64,000 nucleotides of DNA from Aricia agestis (Eukaryota; Arthropoda; Insecta; Lepidoptera; Lycaenidae). The translations under genes and the position numbers were made by a program. Positions 33,711-45,030 of the stretch are shown here, piece by piece (the stretch's first letter is position 1; each line of letters starts with the position of its first letter). The notes beneath the pieces were generated by a model. It worked only from the letters and a program-made list of their open reading frames with translations. It had not been told where the DNA came from and did not search any database. Location: positions 35,445,001 to 35,509,000 of the forward strand of contig NC_056428.1 in assembly GCF_905147365.1 (NCBI RefSeq), read 5' to 3'.

Positions 33711-34466
33711 GGCCGTGTTCGTCGGCGTATTTTTGGACAAACCTTTTATTGCGCATGTCCAAAAGATGTCATGGCAACGCCATAACAAGTTGCTGGTCAA
33801 GTCGTAAACAACGTCTTAATTGTTTATACATGATTAAAATAATAAAAGCTAAACATAAATACATAAGCCTAAATTGTCTAAAAGCCGCAAAAATAATTTA
33901 TTTAACACTATGATAGTGTTTGATTATTTTATTTTGGAAAATATGGGTATGGATCACTTGGAAAAATTTAAAAATTTAATTGTTTTTTTTAATGAAATAA
34001 GAGGGCAAACGAGCAAACGGGTGACCTGATGGAAAGCAACTTCCGTCACCCATGGACACTCGTAGCATCAGAAGAGATGCAGGTGCGTTGCCGGCCTTTT
34101 AAGAGGGAATAGGGTAACAGGGGAGGGTAGGGATGGGAAGGGAAGGGAATAGGGGAAGGTAGGGAAGGGAATAGGGTAGGGGATTGGGCATCCGGTAAAC
34201 TCACTCACTCGGTGAAACACAGCGCAAGCGCCGTTTCACGCCGGTTTTCTGTGAGAGTGTGGTATTTCTCCGGTCGAGCCGGCCCATTCGTGCCAAAGCA
34301 TGGCTCTCCCACTGGTTTGTTCATTGTAACGCCACCAACAAATTGCAATTGGGTTAAATGTCAAGTCGTAAACAGTTGTCGTTGCCATGGCATGACATGA
34401 TTTGGACATGCGCAATAACTAGGTTTTGCAGCGAATGCGCTAAAAATTACGCCGACGAACACGGCC
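33711..34466. mobile_element. 756-bp TIR element inserted in the foldback arm
   Basis: Exact 19-bp inverted ends GGCCGTGTTCGTCGGCGTA and flanking AAT on both sides (33708-33710 and 34467-34469). Further pairing follows (GCGCATGTCCAA). A SINE-like repeat is inserted inside it. It encodes nothing recognisable. Confidence 0.8.
33983..34312 (-). mobile_element. SINE-like repeat, minus-strand copy
   Basis: On the minus strand it starts GTGGGAGAGCCATGCTTTGG and ends with ATCAGGTCACCCGTTTGCTC, then TTATTTCATT and an A-rich tail. A matching plus-strand copy is at 36264-36560. A purine-rich GGGAAGGGAA low-complexity core distinguishes the two copies. Confidence 0.7.
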
Positions 34467-34781
34467 AATGTTTGTTAGTGCTTAAAAGACGTTTGTTCTT
34501 CCTTCTTTTTTGTTTAATTAACAATTTTTATAATTATTATTTTAGTCTGGCTTACCCAGCATAGGTATATTTCGACTGGCAACATTATTCTGAAGTTGAT
34601 CTTTGTCGTCTATGGTCATTGGATTTCATGATTTTGATACTTGGGAATAAGGTAAGGTTATTTAAATATTATTATGGGTATTATTTTTTACGTCTTTACT
34701 TGTCTGTGGCGCCTTGAGCGGGTTTCGCCACAGGCAGAGGTTTCTACACGCCCAGCATACACTAAAACTGCAATTTCATGT
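34467..34781 (+). repeat. Foldback left arm, inner unique part
   Basis: Pairs with 37645-37970 on the other side (shared GTCTGGCTTACCCAGCATAG, TGGCGCCTTGAGCGGGTTTC, CGCCCAGCATACACTAAAAC). Beyond GAAATTGCAG or its complement the two arms stop matching, which sets the arm-loop border. Confidence 0.85.
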
Positions 34782-35079
34782 TCCTTGGTCTTGCGGAATG
34801 CGTTATAAAGATCTGAATCATTTTTAAATTAAATTTTCTACCTAGAAAATAGTACTTTTGTAATATATATTTGTCGGTATAATGTTATACAGCCGGTTTA
34901 ATTACTGAGATACCTATGTTCAATAGATTTTGGGTCATATTTTAATAATAAACCAGTATTTAGCGAGCCAAGAGTATTTATTTATTTATATAACCTTATA
35001 ATATTATTCACAAAAATAATATCACACAAGTCACGACTCTCATACAATTATTTTAAATAATCAACGTTATAAGTACAGC

Positions 35080-35279
35080 GGTTCTAAAATGGTCACATTT
35101 AGCAATTATTCCTCTCAATCAATTCAGCAAATGAATTGTCAAAACTGTTAAACTGACAAATGTCAAATCAACTACAAAGATACAGAAATGAATTGCAAGC
35201 AGAGTTGCATTTTGCGATTTTAGAAAAATGAATCATATTATGATTCATATCATGATTCTTCAAAGCGACCATTTTAGCC
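35080..35279. mobile_element. 200-bp TIR MITE, copy 1
   Basis: The ends CTAAAATGGTCAC and GCGACCATTTTAGCC are inverted. A second copy at 49281-49479 is nearly identical (shared GCAAATGAATTGTCAAAACT, AATGAATTGCAAGC). Confidence 0.75.
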
Positions 35280-35599
35280 TTTTTTGCTAGCTGTCTTGCT
35301 CTACATAAACGGGTTTCAATATGATAAATATGTAAGTACTTACAAAAAAAGCACTGCTATTTTTGTACTTACATATTATTCTTTTTTTTTCACAACATGT
35401 TTTGGTTCTTTTAGAATATTTTATTTTTTATTTCTAAGTTTTTTTTTGTTATTCTTATGCGTATTTTATGTGTTTTTGTTACGATAAATTGAATAAATTA
35501 TTCTTATTAATACTAGTGATGACAACCAATAACGATTAAGCGGTCATTTGCAAGTTACGTCACTTTATAGTTTGTGCGTTCGATATGGGTGACAGTTTT

Positions 35600-36065
35600 C
35601 ATGTTCCTTGCTACAGTTTTTTTTACAAGCAAACAAAAAAAATCAAAATGTAATAAATTATATTCCATCTACAAAAACAAATGTTTCCTATAATTGTAAA
35701 TAAATAAAAATGAAAGGATGCTAAATGCTAACTTATTAATAAAAATTATAAATATTAACTGTGACATAGGAGTATAAAATTATTGTTACGAAAACATTTG
35801 AAAAATGTCATAAGCATGAAACGAAACTTATGTCAATAGAGATTGACTCTGTTGAATTGAAATCAAATCGATATAAAAGGGCGGCTATCTTAAATCGCCG
35901 GCACCACTGAAATGTCAGTACGAAATCGATAATTTCGATTGCAATTCCTTTACGAAGTGATTCGATATTTTTAAACTATCGATTAATTTTTGTTAGGTAA
36001 CTTCCCTACTATTGTCAATTATAATGTGTCACGCATATCATCATAAAACGCACAAACTATAGTTA
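35600..36065 (+). mobile_element. Dispersed non-coding element, copy 2
   Basis: Inverted counterpart of 9040-9505 over nearly its whole length, so two copies of one element sit about 26 kb apart. Confidence 0.65.
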
Positions 36066-36263
36066 AGCCCAGTATTCTGATATATTATGATCATTATTTC
36101 CTTATCTAAAATTAAAGTAAAAGTCACATCAAAATAGCAATTAAAACATTTTAAAATCGATTCATCATAAAACATGCGATTTAAGTATATTAATTAATAC
36201 TTAGTCAATAATAATAATAATAAATAGGTTAAATATCTTAATTAAGAGTTAATTAAGTTACAC

Positions 36264-36560
36264 GTGGGAGAGCCATGCTTCGGCACGAATGGGCTGGCTT
36301 GACCGGAGAAATACCACGTTCTCACAGAAAACCGGCGTGAAACAGCGCTTGCGCTGTGTTTCGCCGAGTAAGCGAGTTTACCGGAGGCCCAATCCCCTAC
36401 CCTATTTTCTTCCCTACCCTCCCCTATTACCCTATTCCCTCTTAAAAGGCCGGCAACGCACTGGCAGCTCTTCTGATGCTGCGAGTGTCCATGGGTGACG
36501 GAAGTTGCTTTCCATCAGGTGACCCGTTTGCTCGTTTGCCCCCTTATTTCATAAAAAAAA
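36264..36560 (+). mobile_element. SINE-like repeat, plus-strand copy
   Basis: Runs from GTGGGAGAGCCATGCTTCGG to CCCTTATTTCATAAAAAAAA; the terminal A-run suggests retroposition. Contains GGGTGACGGAAGTTGCTTTC and ATCAGGTGACCCGTTTGCTC, blocks I recall as widespread in lepidopteran genomes. No clear tRNA A/B boxes were found, so the origin is open. Confidence 0.65.
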
Positions 36561-37156
36561 TTAGTATAATGCAGCAACAATGTAAACTATCCAGCTAAAA
36601 TGTCATAATAATTGATTGGTATAAAAAATAAAAAATAACACAAAAATTCATGTACAAAATTAATAACAATTAAAATAGAATTAATTACATTGTCACATCA
36701 ATTAAAAATACAAAAAAAAATCAATATCAATGTCTACAGAACAACAAAAATATTAAATTATGTTACTAGAATAAATATTGTATATGTTACCGTTAGAATG
36801 CAGAATACGTTAAACTGCACATTACCTAGGTAATCTGCAGATTCCCTGATACCATCTTTCCATTTTTTCTATCGAGTGAAGTTGATGATATTGTGTAATG
36901 GAATATGAATTCACACACATCACATTCATGGAATATGAGTTAACACATTTAACTGTTAGATCCTCACTTAGCTTAGCTCCCCATTTCTATTATTGCACAT
37001 GCACATGAAAATGAAACGAATATGTCTATTCTAAACAGCTGTATCGCCATTACTTTTCGAAGAATAGTTTTCATCAATTTCAATTTGAAATATTTCCAAA
37101 TTCAATTAACCAAAAGAAAAAAACATAAACCAACTTACAAAAAGAAATGAAATCCA

Positions 37157-37426
37157 ACTAAAAATATTTTCATGTAAAAACTAAAAATGTTGCCAAATCG
37201 AGACGATATAGTTCGTGGTGTCAAAAAGTAGTGAGATCTCATGTAGAGCCAAGTTTCTATTAAGTATTTTGCCGCGACTTATGTGTAAAATGGTTTTTAG
37301 ATTTAGGGCTGAGTAGGTATGTAAGGTTAGGAACTTGGCTCTATATCATGATCTCGCTACTTTTTGACACCACGAACTATATCATGGTTTCGTCTTGAAA
37401 TTTTTTTTACATGAAAATGTTTTTGG
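37157..37426. mobile_element. Large hairpin MITE (about 270 bp)
   Basis: GATATAGTTCGTGGTGTCAA and TTGACACCACGAACTATATC are exact inverted arms, extended outward by TTTTCATGTAAAA / TTTTACATGAAAA and inward by GTAGAGCCAAG / CTTGGCTCTA. No coding sequence. Confidence 0.75.
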
Positions 37427-37644
37427 TGCGATAATAATTATTATTCTAGGACATAAAACACTGCGTGGGGCTCAACTCTGGTACTAATATATACCGATTC
37501 GAGTTTCGTTGACAAATCATTATATATTTGCCAATTACCTCCTAGTCGCTGGCAATAAGCAATGTAGAGGCCTGTGGTATACGCTGCAACTCCAGATATT
37601 CTAAAAATTTATTAAAATTAATTAATTTGATTCAAAACAATAAA

Positions 37645-39152
37645 CATGAAATTGCAGTTTTAGTGTATGCTGGGCGTGTAGAAACCTCTGCCTATGGCGA
37701 AACCCGCTCAAGGCGCCACAGACAAGTAAAGACGTAAAAAATAATAACCATAATAATATTTAAATAACCTTGCCTTATTCCCAAGTATCAAAATCATGAA
37801 ATCCAATAACCATAGACGACAAAGATCAACTTCAGAATAATGTTACCAGTCGAAATATACCTATGCTGGGTAAGCCAGACTAAAATAATAATTATAAAAA
37901 TTGTTAAATAAACAAAAAAGAAGGAAGAACAAACGTCTTTTAAGCACTAACAAACATTATTGAATATTTAAAATTCAATATTGACATACATTTATTAAAA
38001 ATTAGACTGGGGGGCTAACATAAAAGGATATTTTTAATTAACTTTTATTACATAAACAAGCGACGAACAATCGATTATTTAATAACGAACAATCACGAAC
38101 AAACGGCGAACAAACATTAATGAATATTTATGACTCAATATTAACATAAATTTATTAAAATTTAAAACGGGGGGCTAAGTTAAGAAGATTTTTTTTAAAT
38201 AAGTTTTATTACACAAACAAGTGACGAACAAACGATTATTTATAACGAACAATCAAGAACAAACGACGAACAAACATTAATGAATATTTATAACTCTATA
38301 TTAACATAAATTTATTAAAATTTAAAACGGGGGGCTAAATTAAGAAGATTTTTTTTAATTAAGTTTTATTACACAAACAAGTGACGAACAAACGATTATT
38401 TATGACGAACAATCAAAGACAAACGACGAACAAACATTAATGAATATTTATAATTCAATATTGACACAAATTTATTAAAAATTAAAATGCGGGGGCTAAC
38501 TTAAGAGTAAAGAGCATAATATTTAATTATTTTTTATTAAATGAACAAGTGCAGACAAACGATTATTTATAACGAACAATCAAAAACAAACGACGAACAA
38601 ACATTATTGAATATTTATAATTCAATATTGTCATAAATTCATTAAAAAATAGAATGAGGGGGCTAACTTAAGATCATAATATTTTAAATTAATTTTTATT
38701 TAATAAACAAGTAACGAACGAACGGTTATTTATAGCGAACAATCAAGAACAAACGACGAACAAACATTAATGAATATTTAAAACTCAATATTGACATCTT
38801 ATTAAAATTTTTAAATGCGGGGGCTAACATAAGATCATATTTTAAATTAATTTTTATTAAATAAACAAGTAACGAACAAACGATTATTTATAACGAACAA
38901 TCACGAACAAACGACGAACAAACATTAATGAATATTTATAATTCAATATTAACATAAATTAATTAAAAATTAGAATGGGGGGGGCTAACTTAAGATCATA
39001 TTTTAAAACATTTTTTATTAAATAAACTAGTAACGAACAAACGATTATTTATAACGAACAATCACGAACAAACGACGAACAAACGATATACGAATATAAA
39101 AATCAAAAAATTACAAAAAAAAATAATCTTGGGGGGCTAACTTCCAGGACCT
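37645..39152 (-). repeat. Foldback right arm
   Basis: Uninterrupted 1.5-kb inverted copy of the left arm: the inner unique part, then eight tandem units with GGGGGCTAA near 38011, 38169, 38329, 38490, 38658, 38819, 38977 and 39131. It ends in the perfect inverted terminus. This arm shows what the element looked like before the left arm was invaded. Confidence 0.88.
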
Positions 39153-39161
39153 CCTCGATGA
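39153..39161 (+). repeat. Right target-site duplication of the foldback element
   Basis: CCTCGATGA, identical to 24138-24146. Confidence 0.85.
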
Positions 39162-40057
39162 AGATGGGTCAAAGTGGTCGTTCTAGTTTTTTTTTTAATT
39201 TTAACGTAACTATATCGCGAAAGCCATGTTCGGAAAGTTTTCACGACAGAGTAGAGACAAAAACTTTATATTATTTCATTACAAATAATATTTTAATTGA
39301 AATATGTATATTAAATGAAATAACATTTTATGAAATATTTTGATTGGAAAATGAATTGTTTTAAATGAAAGGTCAAATGATTTCTTATAAAATATAATAC
39401 TAATTTTCATCTCTCCTATACCTGTTGACCTCGTACTTGACTAAGCATTACGCGGTATTGTTACCTAACGTTTATAATATGTGACAATAGTCAATATTCA
39501 ACGTATGTGGTTTTGTTATTAAAATATGATTCAATGTGAAAACTCAAATACATATACTTAAGTAATAAAAGTTTAACTATATTAAAATATTAAAAAATGT
39601 AATACTAAAAACGAAACAAATATAATATTATGTATTTTATTTGTAAAATAAATGTAACTATAAACAATTACTTTTATTTACGACTTGAAGAAAAGGATCG
39701 TAATATCCAAGTTCGGTTCAATGTACCTATGTATAAAAAAAAATTATAGTTCTTTTTTTAAACTTTTCTCAAAACGCTCAAAACGATCCATAATCCGTTC
39801 CACTTGGGTTTGTATCACTGACGCTCACATGCTAGTGGAACGGGAAAAACTACAGTCTTGAGCGTTAGCGTTTCAACGTCATCTGGAACGTAGGGTAAAT
39901 CGGTTCACATTCCAGAATCCAGATTAAAAATTACTATACATTTGCTATAGTACAGTCTGTCAAAAAAGTGAAGAAATTAAAAAGGTGCAACATCGTAGCT
40001 GAGGTCCTCTTCTTCTTCTTTTGGCGTAAGCCTCGGGAGCCGGGCCTCCCCATTTAG

Positions 40058-40697
40058 AGTCTGGCCAACGAAAGCTGAACCAAGCGAACCGCGGCAAATT
40101 TAAAAATTATTTATATGGTATCACATAATGTAGTAGGAAAAAAAGATTTAGATCATTTTCTGCTGATGCTAGATATTATATTACCTACTCCAATGTGCAA
40201 AAAATTATGCACCTATAAAAGAAAAGTCTAACATAAATTATAGCCTATACTGACTTAGAAAATATATTGCTAACTAAGCCTAAAACTAAGCCTAGTAGAA
40301 TTGTTTCGAAACCGGTCGTGTTTTTAGCTAATTAGTAATAATAATAAATGAATATAGTGGAAAAAGTGCACGTAAAATAATTGTGTTTTATTTGTGTTTT
40401 TGTCTAATCGGTATTAACGAGAGAGTAGAATATTCGATGGGTAATTAGGTCACAATGGTATGGTGGAAGCTTTCCTGTTTCTCATCCGAATCTTCGTGAA
40501 GATTTTCAATAAAAATACCATTTATTAAAATAAATAACATGTCTAGTATGAAAAATTAAGAGATCATAAGAGTATAAAATAATAATTATGACCAAGTATC
40601 AAGATCATGAAATCGTGCAACCGCAAACCATCGACTGGCAGAATAGTGTTGCCAGTCAAAATAAATGCTTGGTTCAGCTTTCGTTGGCCAGACTCTA
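40058..40697. mobile_element. Probable foldback-related TIR element
   Basis: AGAGTCTGGCCAACGAAAGC near 40058 and its exact complement ending near 40697 form inverted ends. The right side also contains CCAAGTATCAAGATCATGAA and GTTGCCAGTCAAAATA, closely matching the inner unique part of the foldback arm (37780-37860). It looks like a small relative of the foldback family. Confidence 0.5.
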
Positions 40698-41182
40698 GGA
40701 GTTGCCAGCTTCAGAGCCATAGATAAAGTATTATAGTATAGAATCACTGACCTCCATTAAACAAGTACGCTGGACTGATATACCCTTTAAAATGACAGCT
40801 ATTTTTTGTGCCTATTTGAAGCAGAATCAGCTCCCCCATTATTAGGGATAGGAACTAAATTTGACGTTAAAATGACGTTCGAAAGTCGCCATCATGTCGC
40901 CATATTGGCGCTGATAGCAGTAGTGGGAGTATTTGGAACTAATACTAGTGATGTACAACTGTCTTTTCTATTATCGATGAAATGTTTCCAGATTCAGATA
41001 ATGTCGACCATTAGGACAAAAATATTAAATTGAATAATACAAACGCTACATATTTGTATTAAAGATAACAGACTTCCTCTCCGTTATTTAGATAGGCGTA
41101 ATAAATTAACAACGATTTCATACGTAGATAACGTGAAGTAGCAGTACCTATCTATAATTCATTTATTTTTACCAGTTAGCAC

Positions 41183-42700
41183 CAGGGATGTTGCGAATGT
41201 CCGCATCCGCATCCGCAAAATATGCGGAGCATCCGCATATATTTGGACATCCGCATCTGCATCCGCATTAAATCGATGCGGATTTTTATGCGGATGCGAA
41301 TGTCATACGAGTTACGACAAGAAAAGAAAAGCGGCAGGGTCTGTAAATGGTACGTGACAAATGACCAATGGGAGCGAAAAAGCGGGCCAAGTGCGTCTCG
41401 GCCACGCACAATAGAGGGTACCGTAGTACCGCCAGTTTTTGATAAGTTTTGTATCATCAATGAATGTAAATTATAACATGTTTTACACTACTAACAACAT
41501 CATCTCAGTTTCATCCAAAGGAATATGAACGAAAAATTCCTTTGTACTTCTGAATAACTTATAAAGTCTTTTTAAATTTTGCGTATTTCCTACTCCCGTG
41601 AATTTTTCCGCATATTTTTCAGAATCAACCGTTTAGCTAATAACTGGTAGAAGGGGGAGACACTGGACACTAACGATTTCTTCCACTTTAAAACTTTGAA
41701 TATTTCTTCGAATAATAATATTCGTAATATTTTTAAAAACCCTATCCAACAACACCACACACGGTGGAGTGGACGCAAAATAAAAAGACTTATCCCCGCT
41801 TGGTGTGTAAGGGAATCAATTTTTGGTCCCATAAATTTTTTTAAAGTTTTATATACCACTTTGTCGACACCGTTTATATGTATGTGCATTCATGCCGAAT
41901 TTAGGCTTCGTAGGCTATTCTCTGAGCGAAATCGCGGAGAAACAGACAGACAGACGGACAGATAGACCGAAAATATAAGGGTTCCTTGTTGATTACGGAA
42001 CCCTAAAACGGTCACAGCTTCCGATGCGTTTATTGTGGTGCATTAATTATTGTTTTGTGTAAATTAATCACTACAAGTTTGTTTGTGCTTCTTACTTAAT
42101 GAAGAACGGCATTATTACTATTAAATAATTTAAGTATAAGGCTTTATGGCTTATGCTCCTATTAATAAATTCGTGTACTTACTAAAAAAAGTGGTAGAGT
42201 TTAATATAGGGAATTAATGTAGTTTTCATTTACAAATTATTATCTCTTTAATACAAAAGTATTATTTTAGTACAGGTTGCCTAGAATATATTTTTTTATT
42301 ACTCTCAAGGTAATTTTTTGTAAGGAGTTTCATTTTGATAAAAGGAACAACAATTTCCTCTGCAAAAGTGGTAGCTAACAAAGATAAATATGATTTAATA
42401 TTTCGATTTGATGGTCTTAAAATATAGATTATTCTATTCAAAATGCGTTTCAAAATGAAGCTACTCACAAAAAATTAGCTTGATATTAATTAAAAAATTT
42501 GTTCTAGGGAACCTGTACTATTATTTTGTGACAAATTATTTAAAATTAAAATAATACTTTTTCATTTTATAAACTATATTAAGTATGTAGGATCCGAAAC
42601 ATCTGCATCCGCATCCGCATCCGCGGATGTGAACCTCTAAAAATCCGCATCCGCATTCGCATCCGCGGATGTGAAAAAATCGGGATCCGCAACATCCCTG
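41183..42700. mobile_element. hAT-type non-autonomous element, 1.5 kb
   Basis: Inverted ends CAGGGATGTTGCG / CGCAACATCCCTG are flanked by the identical 8-mer GTTAGCAC at 41175-41182 and 42701-42708, the duplication length of hAT transposons. Subterminal regions are dense in GCATCC/GGATGC repeats, a plausible transposase-binding array. No transposase frame; a second repeat occupies the left centre. Confidence 0.85.
41376..42007. mobile_element. Dispersed repeat ('ccaagtgcg ... ggaacccta' family) inside the hAT element
   Basis: Starts AGCGGGCCAAGTGCGTCTCG and ends with an AAGGGTTCC...GGAACCCT hairpin after an ACAGACAGACAG run. Related pieces: 14381-14423, 45170-45630 and perhaps 6285-6500. Confidence 0.55.
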
Positions 42701-42886
42701 GTTAGCACTACGAAAAATTGAAAACAAAACTAGAAAACTAAAAGATAAGCTTCTAACGAAAACTTTGTTGTATTGTATTTTCTAATTTCATTTCTAAATT
42801 CTAATATTATCAAAGTAGTGCTACAGTGTATCGTATTAAAGCTGAACAAAGCTGAATAAGTGTTCTGTGTGATTAGACCCTAACTA

Positions 42887-43163
42887 ATCTCATCATATTA
42901 TAATATTATAAAGCGGAAGAGTTTGTTTGTTTGAACGCTCTAATCTCAAGAACTGCTGGTCCAATTTCAACAATTATTTTAGTGTTAGACAGCCCATTTT
43001 ATATATTTTATCACGCTGAGACTAATAGGAGCTAAGAAATAGAGGAAAATGTGGAAAAAATGGGGGAATGTATAACATGAAGGATTATATAGCCTATTTT
43101 TTGTGGACCAATTTGTCTGTGTAATTAGATATTTACGTGGGAGAAGCCGCGCGGAAAGTCTAG
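42887..43163 (+). mobile_element. Helitron-like element (about 277 bp)
   Basis: A TCATCATATTATAATATTAT start region, GAACGCTCTAATCTCAAGAA block, and end GCGCGGAAAGTCTAG before T. Same family as the inverted piece at 11889-12306. It lies inside the 40745-44218 element. Confidence 0.6.
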
Positions 43164-43177
43164 TAATAATATAAAAG

Positions 43178-43316
43178 TTCCCTATTTATTTATGGATCTA
43201 GCAAGCCAATTTTTATCGATTTACTCTCATTCGATTTTCGCCATTTTGGCGCTGATTGCAGAAGTGCGAGGGAAATTAACTAAATGGATAATGCGATCCA
43301 TAAATAAATATGGAAC
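43178..43316. mobile_element. 139-bp TIR MITE
   Basis: GTTCCCTATTTATTTATGGA and its near-complement TCCATAAATAAATATGGAAC bound a short non-coding interior. The interior motif TTGGCGCTGAT also appears near 40910. Confidence 0.6.
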
Positions 43317-44499
43317 GTTTGAATACATTTTTTTATTGTGGTGGAGTAGGTAAGGTATTTATAAATTATAAAAATATATGTGCGATACTTTAACATTATA
43401 TTTTATTAGTTACCGTTACACAGTTAAAGTCTGTCAAGAAAGAGTAGACGCTGAAATAAATTTTCCAAACATAATCACGATCAAATGGTAGTTTTGCGCC
43501 TTGTATTTTCACAGGGAACGTTTGTACGCTTCAAATAGTAACGGCAAGCGGTAGTAGCAATTTTCGGACGCCAACCAGGCTTTCCCATTTTTTCAACCAT
43601 AATTCCAGTCTTCCTTAGGAAACCTGTCAATTATTTTAAGAGCATAATATGTATTTGATAATAAAAATCGGTTATTGGAGATTTCAATACAATTATTATA
43701 GATATCGATAAGTTTTATCGACAGAAAACTCCAGCACTATTAAATTTTATTGTTTATCAAAAATCGGTAAAACAAAGGTAAATATGTGGTGAATACGGTA
43801 TACCGTATATATATTAGTGCCACATTTTTAAATGCCTATATTATCAATAAAAGTTTAAAATCGTAGAAATGAGCTGTTAAAATCACTTACTTGTGAAATG
43901 TAACCCAACATACCTTTTTGTACCGTGTTTTACATAACATACACCCTTTCATAGTTTAACTATGAACTACCACCACTTATTTATATATTACTTAATCGCG
44001 TAAAACCTTTTAAAACACTTTAAAAATCACGAAAACAATTCGAACGATTAAGCAACACAGAGAATTAAAATACATAGGTACATGGTTACCAATGGTTACG
44101 TCAAATTTAGTTCTCGGTCCTAATAATGGGGGCGCTGATTCCGTTTCAAATGGCAAAAAAAAAAGTGGGTATCATAGATCCAGCGTACTTGTATAATAGA
44201 GATCAGTGTATATAATGGCTGCTGTTAAGCTGCATTGGTGTATCATCCCACATCGGACTAGTTTTGAGTAATCGGCGTTTTAAGTTTTTTTGGAATAATC
44301 TTTATTTTCTGCTTATTTTAAGCAAAAAAATGTTATTGTGCGGTATCATTTTTTTTTGCTAAAATGCGTAGATTATGATTATGATAAAAGAAATTAATTT
44401 TACATTCGTTTTTAAGAGAAAAAGTATAAAAATGGTTAATGCTATATTGCTATAGGGCTTATTACATATAACATTAATGTCCTATTATATAAAATTACC

Positions 44500-45030
44500 T
44501 CGTCACGCCCACACCGCTGAATCGATTTTAAGTCCCTGAAAAGGACATAGGATCCTTTTTATTCCGAAAAAATGTACGGTTCCCAGACATTCAATAAAAA
44601 TGATTTCTGCTTATACCGCTACATGGCTTTCAATTATATTTGGTATGTAGGTACGTTATGTGTCGGGAAAGGACATAGGATACTTTACATCCGGGAAAAA
44701 GGTACGGTACCCGTATTATAAACCGATTTTGATGAAAATTGGTGTGCACATACTTTGACTCTCATGAAAGGATATAAGATAATTATTGTCCTAGAAAAAT
44801 GTACGGTTACCACGTTATAAAGTTTCCTATTTTGCGCCTCAGCCGCTAAACAAATTTTGATGAAACATGGTATGGAGATACTTTGAGTAGCGGAAAAGGC
44901 CATAGGATCCTTTTTATCTCGGAGAAATGTACGGTTCCCAGGCGTTAAATAAAATGATTTCTGCTTATACCGCTACAATGGATTTTGGTGATATTAGGTA
45001 TGCAGATATACATTATGTCTCGGGAAAAGA
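44500..45030 (+). repeat. Degenerate tandem repeats around GGACATAGGATCCTTTTTAT
   Basis: Four to five diverged blocks each carry a GGAAAAGGACATAGGATCC-like and an AAATGTACGGTTCCCA-like segment, near 44536, 44668, 44766, 44893 and 45019. The outer blocks also share GATTTCTGCTTATACCGCTA. Similar blocks occur in the body of Helitron-like elements. Confidence 0.6.

Larger units (their letters stand above)
34782..37644. other. Foldback loop region with secondary insertions
   Basis: No coding sequence. It holds a TIR MITE (35080-35279), a dispersed element (35600-36065), a SINE-like repeat (36264-36560) and a large inverted-repeat MITE (37157-37426), with AT-rich filler between. The lack of any transposase relic suggests the element is mobilised in trans. 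Confidence 0.6.
24147..39152. mobile_element. Foldback-type transposon with 9-bp target duplication
   Basis: Perfect terminal inverted repeats (AGGTCCTGGAAGTTAGCC at the left, its complement at the right) are bracketed by the identical 9-mer CCTCGATGA at 24138-24146 and 39153-39161. The arms are long inverted repeats of tandem units of about 160 bp (9 units left, 8 right) plus a unique inner part of roughly 310-330 bp. Nine-bp duplications and repeat-built arms are known for Drosophila FB elements and for Mutator-like elements. No transposase is recognisable. The element spans 15 kb only because at least three other elements are inserted in its left arm and several in its loop. Confidence 0.85.
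24002..39895. mobile_element. Outer TIR element (PIF/Harbinger-like ends) interrupted by a foldback element
   Basis: The left end GGCTGCGTTCCAGAAGACGT is mirrored at the right by CCCTACGTTCCAGATGACGT (reverse complement), followed by about 50 bp of imperfect pairing (AACGCTCAA, CCGTTCCA). Flanks read TAA on both sides, like the 3-bp duplications of PIF/Harbinger. Removing the insert leaves about 0.9 kb, so the original would be non-autonomous. The superfamily is tentative because the first bases of the two ends differ and no transposase is present. Confidence 0.5.
40745..44218. mobile_element. 3.5-kb element with about 130-bp imperfect terminal inverted repeats
   Basis: CACTGACCTCCATTAAACAA at the left pairs with CACTGATCTCTATTATACAA from the right. 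Pairing continues through ACAAGTACGCTGGA, CCCCCATTATTAGG and AACTAAATTTGACGT. A hAT element, a Helitron piece and a small MITE are inserted inside. Subtracting these leaves about 1.5 kb without a recognisable transposase. Target duplication is not clear. Confidence 0.6.

Noticed and set aside
41222..41476. Arg/Ile/Met-rich open frame
   Set aside because: Produced by GCATCC repeats at the end of the hAT element, not by a gene.
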